DNA of 64,000 nt from Pannonibacter sp051860505 (GCF_051860505.1 NZ_JBHYDX010000023.1:14719-78718), one strand, 5' to 3'. Shown: positions 26,115 to 34,992, counted from the stretch's first letter. Translations and numbers: made by a program. Notes: generated by a model from the letters alone, not told the origin.

Positions 26115-26293
26115 CAAACTGCTGACAAACCCTCTATCGTCATCCCGGGCGCAGCGGAGCGGAGACCCGGGACCGGAGAGCCAAGGTCTCTCCTAGGGTA
26201 ACTCATTGAAAAATAGAGGCCCCGGCTCTCCGGTCCCGGCTCGGCGCTTCGCTTGGCCGGGATGACTTCGGTGAGGTCGAGGTTTGTCATCAA
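26115..26293. repeat. 179-bp dispersed repeat, copy 1 (MITE/REP-like)
   Basis: The element runs from CAAACTGCTGACAAACC to GGTTTGTCATCAA. The inverted ends TGACAAACC / GGTTTGTCA bracket two longer inverted arms built from gtcatcccgg and ccgggatgac segments. It has no coding capacity. A copy of exactly the same length lies at 51279-51457 and a truncated one at the window end. Near-identical hairpins flank it on both sides. Confidence 0.88.
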
Positions 26294-26308
26294 GCTCAAC
26301 CGAAGGCC

Positions 26309-27175
26309 TCAGGCCTCCGGTTTTGTCCTGGCCACTCCCGTGTCGTCGGCGTTGCGGGTGGAGCCGTATGCTGTGCCACGCAGGGGCTGCCACAGCATCC
26401 GGTCCAGCCAGAGATCGCGGCGGGTGCGGAACTGCGGGATGCCGATGCTCATGCCCTCATGTCCCTCAGCCGGCTGAGCGATATAGGTGCCGAGCAGCCG
26501 GTCCCACCAGGACAGGGAAAAGCCGAAATTTGAGTTCGTCTCGCGCGGGATCACGGAATGGTGGACCCGGTGCATGTCCGGCGTCACCAGAAACAGCCGC
26601 AGCACGCGATCGACGCTCGCGGGCAGCCGGATGTTCGAGTGGTTGAACATCGCACAGGCGTTGAGCAGCACCTCGAACACCAGAACGGCTGCGGCAGGCG
26701 CCCCGAGCGCTGCCACGGCACCAAGTTTCAAGACCATCGACAACAGGATCTCGACTGGATGGAACCGTAGGCCAGTGGTTACATCGATGTCGAGGTCCGC
26801 ATGATGCACCCGGTGCAGACGCCAAAGGCCTGGCACGAAGTGAAACAGCACGTGCTGCAGGTAGATCACCAGATCGAGGAGTACGACGCTGAGGACGAAA
26901 GCGATCCAGCCGGGCACATCAAGGGCATTGAAAAGACCCCAGCCGCCAGCTTCCGCCTGCAAGGCAAGCCCAACGGCCAAAACCGGGAATGCAAGGCGGA
27001 CAATCACTGTGTCGAGAACAACGAGCAGCAGGTTGTTGGACCAGCGCAGGACACGGGGCACCTCGAGCCGCCGGCGCGGCGAGGCGATCTCCCAGAGAGC
27101 CATTGCAAACAGCACGCCGAGAAAGGCGGCTAGACGAAACGCCTGTTCCTGTGCCAGCAGCATGTCCTGCGTCAA
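26309..27175 (-). CDS. Sterol desaturase / fatty acid hydroxylase family membrane protein
   Basis: This 288-residue integral membrane protein has four or so hydrophobic segments and the three histidine clusters of the di-iron hydroxylase family: HVLFH (about 108-112), HRVHH (about 121-125) and a second HRVHH (about 202-206). It would hydroxylate or desaturate a lipid in the inner membrane using a di-iron centre; the substrate is unknown. Its last codons overlap the right hairpin flanking repeat copy 1, so the hairpin contributes the C-terminal residues KPEA and the stop. Confidence 0.85.
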   Translation of the reverse strand: MTQDMLLAQEQAFRLAAFLGVLFAMALWEIASPRRRLEVPRVLRWSNNLLLVVLDTVIVRLAFPVLAVGLALQAEAGGWGLFNALDVPGWIAFVLSVVLLDLVIYLQHVLFHFVPGLWRLHRVHHADLDIDVTTGLRFHPVEILLSMVLKLGAVAALGAPAAAVLVFEVLLNACAMFNHSNIRLPASVDRVLRLFLVTPDMHRVHHSVIPRETNSNFGFSLSWWDRLLGTYIAQPAEGHEGMSIGIPQFRTRRDLWLDRMLWQPLRGTAYGSTRNADDTGVARTKPEA

Positions 27176-27508
27176 AGCGGCACTCCGTCGCTGATCAGTT
27201 TTGGGAACTTCATGGTGTCATGAGAGGGGGCCGGTGGCCTCACGTCAATGCGGCAGGCCGTCTCTGGCACAAACGTGATGAGCACGGCGGTGCATCAGTA
27301 TCTGGCGGGGCGGGCTGACAATCGCTCTATCGTCTTCTGATCCTGCCGTGTCGGATATTCGGGGAATGGTGGCGGATTTCCTTGCGCCGGGCGACGAGTG
27401 AGCAGGCAAGACTGAGCGCAACGGCACACAGTGACCGATACGTGCTGCGTCAAAGCGCCATCAGGCGCGGCTTTTCTCCCGGTGCTGCTGTGCTAAAAGA
27501 CACGCCCC
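27176..27508. other. Gene-free stretch
   Basis: This 333-bp gap lies between the leftward hydroxylase-family gene and the rightward purU gene. It should contain both promoters. I see no conserved RNA, repeat or supported small gene in it. Confidence 0.5.
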
Positions 27509-28387
27509 ATGAACCGAAAGGGATCCGCCTTGTCGATGAAATCCTTCGTATTCACCCTGTCCTGTGAAGACCGGCCGGGCATCGTCGCGGCGGTGACCAC
27601 TGAACTCGCCGACCTTGGCGCCAACATCGCCGAGAGCGATCAGTTCTGGGACCAGGTCACCAACCGGTTCTTCATGCGCATCTCCTTTCTTGCGCCCGAT
27701 ACGCTAACGAGGGACGCGATCTCCAAGGCTCTGGCTCCGGCGATTGCCCGTTTCGACATGAAGACGGAGCTGACGGACCAATCGCAGCGCAAGAAGATGA
27801 TCGTCATGGTCTCCAAGTTCGACCATGCGCTGCTGCATATCCTCTATCAGATCCGCGTCGGCTGGATGGATGCAGAGGTCGTCGCAATCGTGTCAAACCA
27901 TGAGGACAGCCGCCGCACCGCCGAGATTGAAGGCATCCCGTTCCACTACTGGCCGGTCAACAAGGACAACAAGGCGCAGCAGGAGGACAAACTGCTTGGA
28001 TTGGTGAAGGAAACGGGCGCTGATCTCGTCGTGCTCGCCCGTTACATGCAGGTCCTGTCCGACAGCCTGTCAAAGCGGCTCTTTGGCAAGGTCATCAATA
28101 TTCATCACTCGTTCCTGCCCAGCTTCAAGGGCGCGCGTCCCTATCATCAAGCGCATGAGCGGGGCGTGAAGATGATTGGTGCGACGGCGCATTATGTCAC
28201 CGCAGACCTCGACGAAGGGCCGATCATCGAGCAGGACGCAGAACGGGTGAACCATTCGCTGTCTGCCAATGATTTTGTGGCACGCGGCCGTGATATCGAA
28301 GCGCGCGTGCTGGCGCGGGCCGTGAAGTATCACCTTGAAAACCGGGTGATGATTGTCGGCAACAAGACCATCGTGTTTGCCCGCTAA
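27509..28387 (+). CDS. purU: Formyltetrahydrofolate deformylase
   Basis: This 292-residue protein has an N-terminal ACT domain (FVFTLSCEDRPGIVAAV, about 13-29) and a C-terminal formyltransferase-like domain with the HSFLPSFKGA segment (about 200-209) that carries the catalytic His region, plus TADLDEGPIIEQD. It hydrolyses 10-formyltetrahydrofolate to formate and tetrahydrofolate, supplying formate and balancing one-carbon units in the cytosol. An alternative ATG at 27536, nine codons in, fits the usual family start equally well. Confidence 0.93.
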   Translation: MNRKGSALSMKSFVFTLSCEDRPGIVAAVTTELADLGANIAESDQFWDQVTNRFFMRISFLAPDTLTRDAISKALAPAIARFDMKTELTDQSQRKKMIVMVSKFDHALLHILYQIRVGWMDAEVVAIVSNHEDSRRTAEIEGIPFHYWPVNKDNKAQQEDKLLGLVKETGADLVVLARYMQVLSDSLSKRLFGKVINIHHSFLPSFKGARPYHQAHERGVKMIGATAHYVTADLDEGPIIEQDAERVNHSLSANDFVARGRDIEARVLARAVKYHLENRVMIVGNKTIVFAR

Positions 28388-28403
28388 GTGACATCGGCCG
28401 CGC

Positions 28404-29186
28404 CTAGAGCGCGGTCGCCACCATCCGCAGCATCGCATCAATGTCCTGGGGGCGGGACAGCCTGTGGTCGCCGTCCGGGATCAGGGTGAGGGACACGTCA
28501 TCATGTGGCAGGTGGTCGACCAGGCGCTGGGCGTGTTGCCAGGGCACGTCGGGGTCGAGCCGGCCTTGCAGGATAGACACCGGACAGCCGAGGTGCAGGC
28601 TCCGGTTCAGGACAAGGTGATGCCGGCCATCCTCGATCAGGGCCCTGGTGATGACATAAGGGCCATCGCCATAGGCGGACGGGCGTTCATAGCGCCCTGT
28701 TTCCATGATTTCGCGGCGGATGGAGTCGTCGAAGCGTTGGTTCCACATCAGCTCCTGTGTGAAGTCAGCCGCCGGGGCGATGAGGACCAGTCCTTTGATC
28801 CGGCTGTTGCCCGGGCCAACTTCAGCGACATGGGCAAGGGTCAGCAGGAGCGCGAGCCAGCCGCCCATGGACGAGCCGACGATGACGCGCTGACCTTTCG
28901 CCTCCCGGTCAAACACGGCCTTTGCCTCCTCAAGCCAACGGCTGATGGTGCCGTCCTCGAACTGGCCACCGGATGCGCCATGGCCTGAGTAATCCATCCG
29001 CGTGAAGGCATGTCCCGATGTGTCTGCGAAGGCGGCAAGGGCTTCGGCCTTGGTGCCGGTCATGTCCGACTTGAAGCCGGAGAGCCAGAACAGGCCGGGC
29101 TGCCGCCCGTCGCAGCGCCGGAAGGCAATCTCGCGCTGGTTTGCGCCTTCGCCGACGGACAGGAATTGCGGTGCGGTCGTCCCCAT
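28404..29186 (-). CDS. Alpha/beta hydrolase (ABHD10-like)
   Basis: This 260-residue soluble hydrolase has the nucleophile elbow GSSMGG (about 104-109), a late Asp in LQGRLDPDVPW (about 217-227) and a catalytic His in PDGDHRLS (about 242-249). The overall pattern and the early FWLSGFKSDMTGTKA segment resemble the ABHD10 branch (serine esterases/depalmitoylases). It is convergent with purU with 16 bp between stops. The substrate is unknown. Confidence 0.82.
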   Translation of the reverse strand: MGTTAPQFLSVGEGANQREIAFRRCDGRQPGLFWLSGFKSDMTGTKAEALAAFADTSGHAFTRMDYSGHGASGGQFEDGTISRWLEEAKAVFDREAKGQRVIVGSSMGGWLALLLTLAHVAEVGPGNSRIKGLVLIAPAADFTQELMWNQRFDDSIRREIMETGRYERPSAYGDGPYVITRALIEDGRHHLVLNRSLHLGCPVSILQGRLDPDVPWQHAQRLVDHLPHDDVSLTLIPDGDHRLSRPQDIDAMLRMVATAL

Positions 29187-29256
29187 TGTATGGCTCCCGT
29201 CAACTTAAACACGACTGCCGGTTTGGCACAGGCTTTCGGCAGACGAAAGGGCTCTG

Positions 29257-30468
29257 GTGCCCCTGGAGACCAACTTGGCCATAGGTTCAGATCGTCCCGT
29301 CATCCTCCAGGTCATTCCGGACCTTGATACCGGCGGGGCGGAGCGCACGACGGTCGATGTCGCCGCCGCCCTTGTCGCACGGGGCTGGCATGCGCTGGTC
29401 GTCAGCGAAGGCGGCCGCCTGGTGCCCGAGCTAGAGGCTGCAGGCGCAGAGCACGTCGTTCTGCCTGTCGCCTCGAAGAACCCGCTGGTCATCCTCGCGA
29501 ATGTAAAGCGCTTGGAGAAGCTTGCCTGGGAGCGGGGCGTTGCGCTGATCCACGCCCGAAGCCGGGCGCCGGCCTGGTCGGCCTTTCTTGCGGCGCGTCG
29601 TCTGGGCGTGCCTTTCGTGACCACCTATCATGGCATCTACAAGCAGACCAACGCCCTGAAGGGGCTTTATAATTCGGTGATGGCACGGGGCGATGCGGTG
29701 ATTGCCAATTCGCGCTATACGGCGGACCTGATCGCAGCCCGGCATGGCTTTGCCCGCGACCGAATGACGGTGATCCATCGCGGTTCGGATCTGACCGCAC
29801 TGGCGCCGGGGGCGGTGACTGCCGAACGCAAGGCTGCAATGGCTGCCCAGTTCGGTATCGTTGATGACCGGCCGGTGCTGCTGCAACTGGCGCGGCTGAC
29901 CGGCTGGAAGGGCCAGCGCGTTCTGATTTCCGCGATGGCGATCCTGAAGCAGCGCGGGCGAATGCTGCCGCTGGCAATCCTGGCCGGGGACGACCAGGGA
30001 CGGGAGAGTTATACTGCGGAGCTGCGGGCACAGATCGACGCTGCCGGGCTCCAGGGGGATGTCCGTCTGATTGGACATTGCGCGGATGTGGCGGCAGCCC
30101 TGTCCTTGAGCAGTTTGAGTGTTGTCGCTTCCACGGAACCGGAAGCGTTCGGCCGTGCGGCGGTGGAAGCACAGGCCGCTGGTGTTCCGGTCATTGTGTC
30201 AGACCTTGGTGCTGTGCCGGAAACCGTTCTGGCCCCCCCCGACGTTCCGGCTGAGGAGCGGACAGGTTGGCGGGTGCCTGCCGGGGATGCGGATGCCCTG
30301 GCGGATGCCATTGAGATTGTGCTCGCGCTGTCATCCGATGCGCGTGCCGGCTTGTGCCGGCGTGCTGCGGCGCATGTTCAGGGGCACTTCACGGTCGAGG
30401 CGATGTGCGCTGCAACGCTTGAAACTTACGCCAAGCTGCTTGGATGGCCGCCGGCAAAGCGATCCTGA
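29257..30468 (+). CDS. Glycosyltransferase family 4, GT-B fold
   Basis: This 403-residue protein starts with GTG at 29257 behind a gaaaggg site; an in-frame TTG at 29275 is the alternative. It has the donor-side features of GT4 enzymes: IPDLDTGGAERT near the N terminus, LQLARLTGWKGQ in the linker to the second domain, and an acidic EPEAFGRAAVEAQAAG segment (about 289-304) for the nucleotide-sugar. It probably adds a sugar to a lipopolysaccharide or exopolysaccharide at the cytoplasmic membrane face. It stands alone, so the product is unknown. Confidence 0.87.
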   Translation: MPLETNLAIGSDRPVILQVIPDLDTGGAERTTVDVAAALVARGWHALVVSEGGRLVPELEAAGAEHVVLPVASKNPLVILANVKRLEKLAWERGVALIHARSRAPAWSAFLAARRLGVPFVTTYHGIYKQTNALKGLYNSVMARGDAVIANSRYTADLIAARHGFARDRMTVIHRGSDLTALAPGAVTAERKAAMAAQFGIVDDRPVLLQLARLTGWKGQRVLISAMAILKQRGRMLPLAILAGDDQGRESYTAELRAQIDAAGLQGDVRLIGHCADVAAALSLSSLSVVASTEPEAFGRAAVEAQAAGVPVIVSDLGAVPETVLAPPDVPAEERTGWRVPAGDADALADAIEIVLALSSDARAGLCRRAAAHVQGHFTVEAMCAATLETYAKLLGWPPAKRS

Positions 30469-30638
30469 GGCTTTCTGCCGCTTCTGCTGTTGACTTTCGG
30501 TGAGGATGGGCGGATTCTGTCAAGGCTTCAGACCAACAGCGTGTGGTCATCGATCCTGGCGTTCACGACCGGGATTTTTGGTGCATTCGCCGCCTGAAGT
30601 GAAGCCGCCCAGTTGCAACGACAGAGGAGATAGCGACC

Positions 30639-31181
30639 ATTCGCCGTCCGTTCCGCGCCCCGCCTCCTTCTAAGGATGGCCCGCGCACCAATGATGAAAT
30701 TCGCGTTCGCGAAGTCCAGTTGATCGATCACGAAGGCCAGAACCGGGGCATCGTCCCGACTCAGGAGGCCCTCGATCTGGCTATTGAAGCCGGGATGGAT
30801 CTGGTCGAGATTCAGCCGAACGCGGAGCCGCCGGTTTGCAAGATCCTCGACTACGGCCGGTTCAAGTACCAGTCGCAGAAGAAGGCATCCGAGACGCGCA
30901 AGAAGCAGAAGACCGTCGAGATCAAGGAGATCAAGATGCGTCCGAACATCGACACCCATGACTATGAGGTGAAGATGAAGGCTATCCAGCGCTTCTTCTC
31001 GGAAGGCGACAAGGTCAAGGTTACCCTGCGATTCCGTGGTCGTGAAATGGCGCACCAGGATCTCGGCATGAAGCTGCTGATGCAGGTTCGCGACGAGACT
31101 GCAGATGTGGCCAAGATCGAATCTTCGCCGCGCCTTGAAGGCCGGCAGATGGTGATGGTTCTGGCTCCGATCCAGCGCTGA
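30639..31181 (+). CDS. infC: Translation initiation factor IF-3, AUU start
   Basis: The family N terminus (RRPFRAPPPSKDGPRTNDEI) is encoded from an ATT codon at 30639, nine bases after a strong agaggag ribosome site. No ATG or GTG in frame gives the complete protein. An ATT start is the known autoregulatory device of infC: IF-3 rejects non-AUG starts and so limits its own synthesis. The 180 residues include the two IF-3 domains, with MDLVEIQPNAEPPVCKI-type and KVTLRFRGREMAH segments. It precedes rpmI and rplT as usual, but with a terminator between. Confidence 0.93.
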   Translation: MRRPFRAPPPSKDGPRTNDEIRVREVQLIDHEGQNRGIVPTQEALDLAIEAGMDLVEIQPNAEPPVCKILDYGRFKYQSQKKASETRKKQKTVEIKEIKMRPNIDTHDYEVKMKAIQRFFSEGDKVKVTLRFRGREMAHQDLGMKLLMQVRDETADVAKIESSPRLEGRQMVMVLAPIQR

Positions 31182-31251
31182 GGCGTCCGGGTCGCTGTTT
31201 TGCCAGACATGGAACGATGGTGCGGTGATCGCAGCATCCCTTGCAATTTGG

Positions 31252-31285
31252 CAGCCCGGGCCGTTCGTCCGGGCTGTTTTGTTTT
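31252..31285 (+). terminator. Rho-independent terminator after infC
   Basis: An 8-bp GC stem CAGCCCGG / CCGGGCTG with a 9-nt loop is followed by the T-rich run ttttgtttt. Confidence 0.85.
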
Positions 31286-31310
31286 CTATGCTTCGTTTGC
31301 CGGATTCAGG

Positions 31311-31339
31311 TTGCTTTCGCGGCGCCCTGTCCCTATAAG
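31311..31339 (+). promoter_or_regulatory. Predicted sigma-70 promoter of rpmI-rplT
   Basis: The -35 box TTGCTT (31311-31316) and -10 box TATAAG (31334-31339) are separated by exactly 17 bp. It lies after the infC terminator and about 170 bp before rpmI. Confidence 0.6.
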
Positions 31340-31509
31340 CCACCGGTCCAGAGTCGTCCGGCTCTTTGCGGGCTCGTTCTTCTGTTGTCTCAAGCCAGTC
31401 TTTTGCATCAGTCCGTGCCTCGCGAAACCCGGGCATGCCGTGGCGACCTCTCGATGCACCAACAAACGAGCGGGTGGTTATACCTCCTGCACCAATGAAA
31501 GGATGCAAA

Positions 31510-31707
31510 ATGCCCAAGCTGAAGACGAAGTCTGGAGCTAAGAAGCGCTTCAAGCTGACCGCGACCGGCAAGGTGAAGACCGGTCAGGCTGGCAAGCGTC
31601 ATGGCATGATCAAGCGCACGGCCAAGTTCGTCCGCAACGCCCGTGGTTCGACCACGCTGGCACCGCAGGACGCCAAGATCGTGAAGCAGTACATGCCGAA
31701 CGCATAA
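31510..31707 (+). CDS. rpmI: 50S ribosomal protein L35
   Basis: The ATG at 31510 follows a gaaagga site and gives 65 residues starting MPKLKTKSGAKKRFK, the canonical bL35 N terminus. The protein is highly basic throughout and ends KQYMPNA. Longer frames upstream are not credible. It precedes rplT by 26 bp in the usual rpmI-rplT operon. Confidence 0.97.
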   Translation: MPKLKTKSGAKKRFKLTATGKVKTGQAGKRHGMIKRTAKFVRNARGSTTLAPQDAKIVKQYMPNA

Positions 31708-31733
31708 CCACCTGACAATCAAGGAGTTTACCC

Positions 31734-32093
31734 ATGGCGCGTGTCAAGCGGGGCGTAACGGCCCATGCCCGTCATAAAAAAGTTATCAAGGCTGCCAAGG
31801 GCTACTATGGCCGCCGCAAGAACACCATCCGCATTGCTAAGCAGGCCGTCGAGAAGGCCGCTCAGTATTCCTACCGCGACCGCAAGGTCAGGAAGCGGAA
31901 CTTCCGCTCGCTGTGGATCCAGCGCATCAACGCTGCCACCCGCGCGCACGGCCTGACCTACGGCCGCTTCATCGACGGACTGAACAAGGCTGGCATCGAA
32001 GTCGACCGTAAGGTTCTGTCCGATCTCGCCATCAACCAGCCGGCCGCTTTCCAGGTCCTGGTCGAGAAGGCACAGGGCGCCCTGGCGGCCTGA
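31734..32093 (+). CDS. rplT: 50S ribosomal protein L20
   Basis: This 119-residue protein begins MARVKRGVTAHARHKKV, the canonical bL20 start, with the basic KAAKGYYGRRKNTIRIA segment (about 19-35). It binds 23S rRNA early in large-subunit assembly and may repress its own operon. An aaggag site precedes the ATG. A strong terminator follows the stop by 28 bases. Confidence 0.97.
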   Translation: MARVKRGVTAHARHKKVIKAAKGYYGRRKNTIRIAKQAVEKAAQYSYRDRKVRKRNFRSLWIQRINAATRAHGLTYGRFIDGLNKAGIEVDRKVLSDLAINQPAAFQVLVEKAQGALAA

Positions 32094-32120
32094 GACTTTC
32101 ACGGGTCATCCGTTGGAAAG

Positions 32121-32150
32121 AGGCGTCTCCGCAAGGAGGCGCCTTTTTTG
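32121..32150 (+). terminator. Rho-independent terminator after rplT
   Basis: A 10-bp stem AGGCGTCTCC / GGAGGCGCCT (one G-U pair) with a GCAA tetraloop is followed by six or more T. Confidence 0.92.
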
Positions 32151-32349
32151 TTGTTTCAATGCGGTCCTTGACGAGTGGATGTCGCCGATTTGCTTAAAAC
32201 TCCTGATGCCGTGTTAACCATTCTGCATGAAAGCGTAATGAAATCAGAGGTCAAAGATTAACGAATCCCGCTGTCTGGCACGGGGCTTGCGATGAACGAG
32301 GGGAGTTCACCCCGGGCGTCCCGAACCGGAACAGACAGAGGCAGATCCG

Positions 32350-32715
32350 TTGCGTATCGATCCATTCCGTCCGTTTGACCGTTATTCCGATCGTCGCCGG
32401 GCGCAGGTCCGAGCCCAGGTGCGCGCCAAGGCCCGCGCGCGGGAAGCCAGCGCCGATGAAATGGCAGAAGTGGCGCGTACACCGCTGAGCCTGCCAGCTC
32501 CGATGGTGGCTGCTCCCGAGGAACGTCAGGCGGGATACGGCCTGTATCGACCGGATGCCGCTTTCCTTGCGCATCTGATTTCCATGCGAGACATGGAGGT
32601 CCTGGCGCTGACCGCGCAGCCGGCCGAAGCGCTGGACGGGGTGCTGAGTTATCGCAGTGTTGCAGCGTCCCCGCGCCGCCGTGCGCCGGGCCATGTGGTT
32701 TCGACGCAGCTCTGA
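32350..32715 (+). CDS. Small basic hypothetical protein
   Basis: The frame starts with TTG at 32350, seven bases after an agagg site, and encodes 121 residues. The first 40 are rich in Arg and Ala with an RAQVRAQVRAKARAREA run that should be helical. The rest has no signal peptide, membrane segment or motif I recognise. It is preceded by an AT-richer spacer after the rplT terminator that could hold its own promoter. It is probably real, given the ribosome site and isolation, but function is unknown. Confidence 0.5.
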   Translation: MRIDPFRPFDRYSDRRRAQVRAQVRAKARAREASADEMAEVARTPLSLPAPMVAAPEERQAGYGLYRPDAAFLAHLISMRDMEVLALTAQPAEALDGVLSYRSVAASPRRRAPGHVVSTQL

Positions 32716-32784
32716 CCCTGAGGGAGTTGGGCGGCCATCGTTTGACCCGGCGCAGCAGCGGCTACGGAATCCGGGTCAAACGCT

Positions 32785-34380
32785 TCAGTATCCTGCTGCG
32801 TGGCCGTCCTTGCGCGGATCCGAGCCTCCCGTCAGGATGCCCCGCTTGCGGTCAATCATGATCGCCTGCGCCCCGCCGATCGGCGCGCCCGCCTTGATGA
32901 CGTCATGCCCGCGGGCGGACAGTCCCTCTACAGCCCCTTGGGGAATCCCGTTTTCGACCTGCAGCTTGGTGAATGTGTCATCCAGGAACAGGCGCGGGGT
33001 ATCGATGGCTTCCTGAACGTCAATGCCGTGGTCAATGATGTTGGTCAGGACATGCACATGGCCGCAGGGCTGGTAGTGACCGCCCATGACGCCAAAGGAC
33101 AGCCAGGGGGCGCCATCCTTGAGGCCGAAGGCCGGCAGGATGGTATGCATGGGCCGCTTGCCGCCCTCGATCGTATTGGGGTGGCCAGGCTCGACGCGGA
33201 AGCTGCAGCCGCGGTTGTGCAGCAGGACCCCGGTCTCAGGCGCCAGCACGCCCGACCCGAACTCCTTGAAGATCGAGTTGATGAAGGAGACGGCGAGCCC
33301 ATCCTTGTCGACCACGCTGAGATAGACCGTGTCCGTTTGCGGGGCGAGGTCGGGAAGCGAGATGGAATCGTTGCGCCTGTCGAGTGAGATCTGGGCTGCA
33401 AGCCGATCCAGCGCTTCCGGGCTGATCAGGGCCGAGTGGCACACGTCCATGTGGCCTGGGTCAGCAATGAAGCGGTTCCGCATGGCATAGGCGAGACGGG
33501 CAGTTTCGATTTCCAGATGCAGCCGTTCCGGGCTCATCGGATCCAGCGCGGCCATATCGTAGCGCTCGAGCAGGCCCAGCATGATCAGGGCGACAAGGCC
33601 CTGGCCGTTGGGCGGCAATTCCGCGAGCGTGTACCCCCGATAGTCCTTCAGGACCGGAGCGACCGCTGTGGTGTGACAGGCGCTCAGATCCTCAAGGGTC
33701 ATGTAGCTGCCGCGTGCCTTGAGCGTGGCGACGATATCCTCGGCAATGTCTCCGGTGTAGAAGGCGTCTGCCCCGCCGGAAGCAATTGCACTCAAGGTGT
33801 CGGCCAGGCGGGGCATGCGCAGGATATCGCCCGTGCGTGGTGCCGCGCCATCCACCAGATAGGTTCTGGCGCTGGCCGGATCGGCAGCCAGTTTCTCTAT
33901 GCTGTGAGGCCAATCCCGAGCGACGCGCGGGGCGACTGGAAAGCCGTCGCGGGCGTAGGAAATGGCCCGGCGCAGCAGTTTGCTCAGCGGCTGGCTGCCA
34001 TGCGCCTGCAACAAGGTCTCCCAGGCACGCACGGCTCCGGGAACCGTGATGGCATGGACACTGTCCGGGGTGATTTCGGACAGGCCCTGGTCCACCAACG
34101 CAGCCGTACTGATGGCTTTCGGTGCTGCGCCTGAACCATTGAAGCCGGCCATATGCCCGTCGGCTTCCGTGACGATGGCAAAGCAGTCACCGCCAAGCCC
34201 GGTCATGTGCGGTTCGACCACACATTGCACGGCTACGGCAGCAATCGCTGCGTCGACGGCGTTGCCGCCATCCTGCAGGATCTCCATGGCTGCTGCAGTC
34301 GAAAGCGGATGCGATGTTGCGGCCATGCCGCTGGAAGCGATGACCGGCGATCTGCCGGGCAGGTCAAAGTTGCGGGCCAC
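32785..34380 (-). CDS. Gamma-glutamyltransferase family protein
   Basis: This 531-residue N-terminal-nucleophile hydrolase has the self-cleavage/catalytic Thr in PQTDTVYLSVVDKDG (Thr near 349), preceded by ELPPNGQG, and followed by the GGKRPMHTI and GGSDPRKDGHAAGY segments of the family. It transfers or hydrolyses gamma-glutamyl groups of glutathione or related amides. No clear signal peptide is visible, so a cytoplasmic member is likely, unlike periplasmic Ggt. With ChaC, GshA, GloB and GST genes elsewhere here it extends a glutathione theme, but it is not clustered with the TDA genes. Confidence 0.9.
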   Translation of the reverse strand: MARNFDLPGRSPVIASSGMAATSHPLSTAAAMEILQDGGNAVDAAIAAVAVQCVVEPHMTGLGGDCFAIVTEADGHMAGFNGSGAAPKAISTAALVDQGLSEITPDSVHAITVPGAVRAWETLLQAHGSQPLSKLLRRAISYARDGFPVAPRVARDWPHSIEKLAADPASARTYLVDGAAPRTGDILRMPRLADTLSAIASGGADAFYTGDIAEDIVATLKARGSYMTLEDLSACHTTAVAPVLKDYRGYTLAELPPNGQGLVALIMLGLLERYDMAALDPMSPERLHLEIETARLAYAMRNRFIADPGHMDVCHSALISPEALDRLAAQISLDRRNDSISLPDLAPQTDTVYLSVVDKDGLAVSFINSIFKEFGSGVLAPETGVLLHNRGCSFRVEPGHPNTIEGGKRPMHTILPAFGLKDGAPWLSFGVMGGHYQPCGHVHVLTNIIDHGIDVQEAIDTPRLFLDDTFTKLQVENGIPQGAVEGLSARGHDVIKAGAPIGGAQAIMIDRKRGILTGGSDPRKDGHAAGY

Positions 34381-34511
34381 GTGGCTGTTCCCCCAGGTTC
34401 AATTTATTCCGCAGCGGTGGAAGTGTTTTCCATGCGGGCTTTCTGTGCTTTGCCGCTGTGCCGTGCTAGCCCGTTGATATCGGCTTTCAGTCTTAGCGGA
34501 GATATCGGGTC

Positions 34512-34943
34512 ATGGGAAAGATGACACTTGCAACGGCACAGACAATCATTTCTGCCGCTTTTGAAAAAGCGGACAGCTTGTCGCTGAAACCGTTGACCGT
34601 GGTGGTGATGGATGCCGGTGGCCATGTGGTCGCACTCGCCCGGCAGGACGGGTCATCGATCCTGCGGCCGCAGATTGCCAGTGGGAAGGCCTATGGTGCT
34701 CTTGCGATTGGGACGGGAACCCGCTGGCTGCATGCCAATGCGGAAACCCGACCGCATTTTGTCCAGGCGCTGAATGGTGCATCCGGTGGCGCGATCATTC
34801 CGGTGCCGGGCGGCGTGCTCGTGCGGGATCTGGACGGTGAAGTGCTGGGCGCTGTCGGGGTCACGGGTGACAGCTCAGACAATGACGAAGCCTGTGCGAC
34901 CGCCGGCATAGCGGCGGTCGGGCTTGAGGCCGATTGCGGCTGA
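34512..34943 (+). CDS. GlcG/HbpS-family heme-binding-like protein
   Basis: This 143-residue protein has the alpha/beta fold markers of the GlcG/HbpS family: LTVVVMDAGGHVVALARQDG (about 28-47) and a glycine-rich IPVPGGVLVRD segment (about 95-105). Members bind heme, cobalamin or act as cofactor-associated accessory proteins; no enzymatic role can be named. It is divergent from the gamma-glutamyltransferase gene across 131 bp and convergent with phaR. Confidence 0.82.
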   Translation: MGKMTLATAQTIISAAFEKADSLSLKPLTVVVMDAGGHVVALARQDGSSILRPQIASGKAYGALAIGTGTRWLHANAETRPHFVQALNGASGGAIIPVPGGVLVRDLDGEVLGAVGVTGDSSDNDEACATAGIAAVGLEADCG

Positions 34944-34992
34944 AGGGCAGGGCAGGCTACCCGGCGCTGACAGGCTGCGCCGGGGGGCCTCG

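Larger units (their letters stand above)
31182..31509. promoter_or_regulatory. infC-rpmI intergenic region with terminator, promoter and leader
   Basis: This 328-bp gap contains the infC terminator, then a sigma-70-like promoter (both listed separately), then a leader of about 165 nt before rpmI. The long leader suggests ribosomal-protein feedback (L20-type) control, but I could not fold it to a known leader class by eye. Confidence 0.5.

Noticed and set aside
23472..26117. Very long open frame on the minus strand opposite mdeB
   Set aside because: It mirrors a well-supported E1 gene, has arginine-rich composition with no domain, and reflects high GC content removing stop codons.
26115..26293. 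CRISPR or satellite array
   Set aside because: The repeat is present as isolated single copies tens of kilobases apart with internal inverted symmetry, not as a spaced array.
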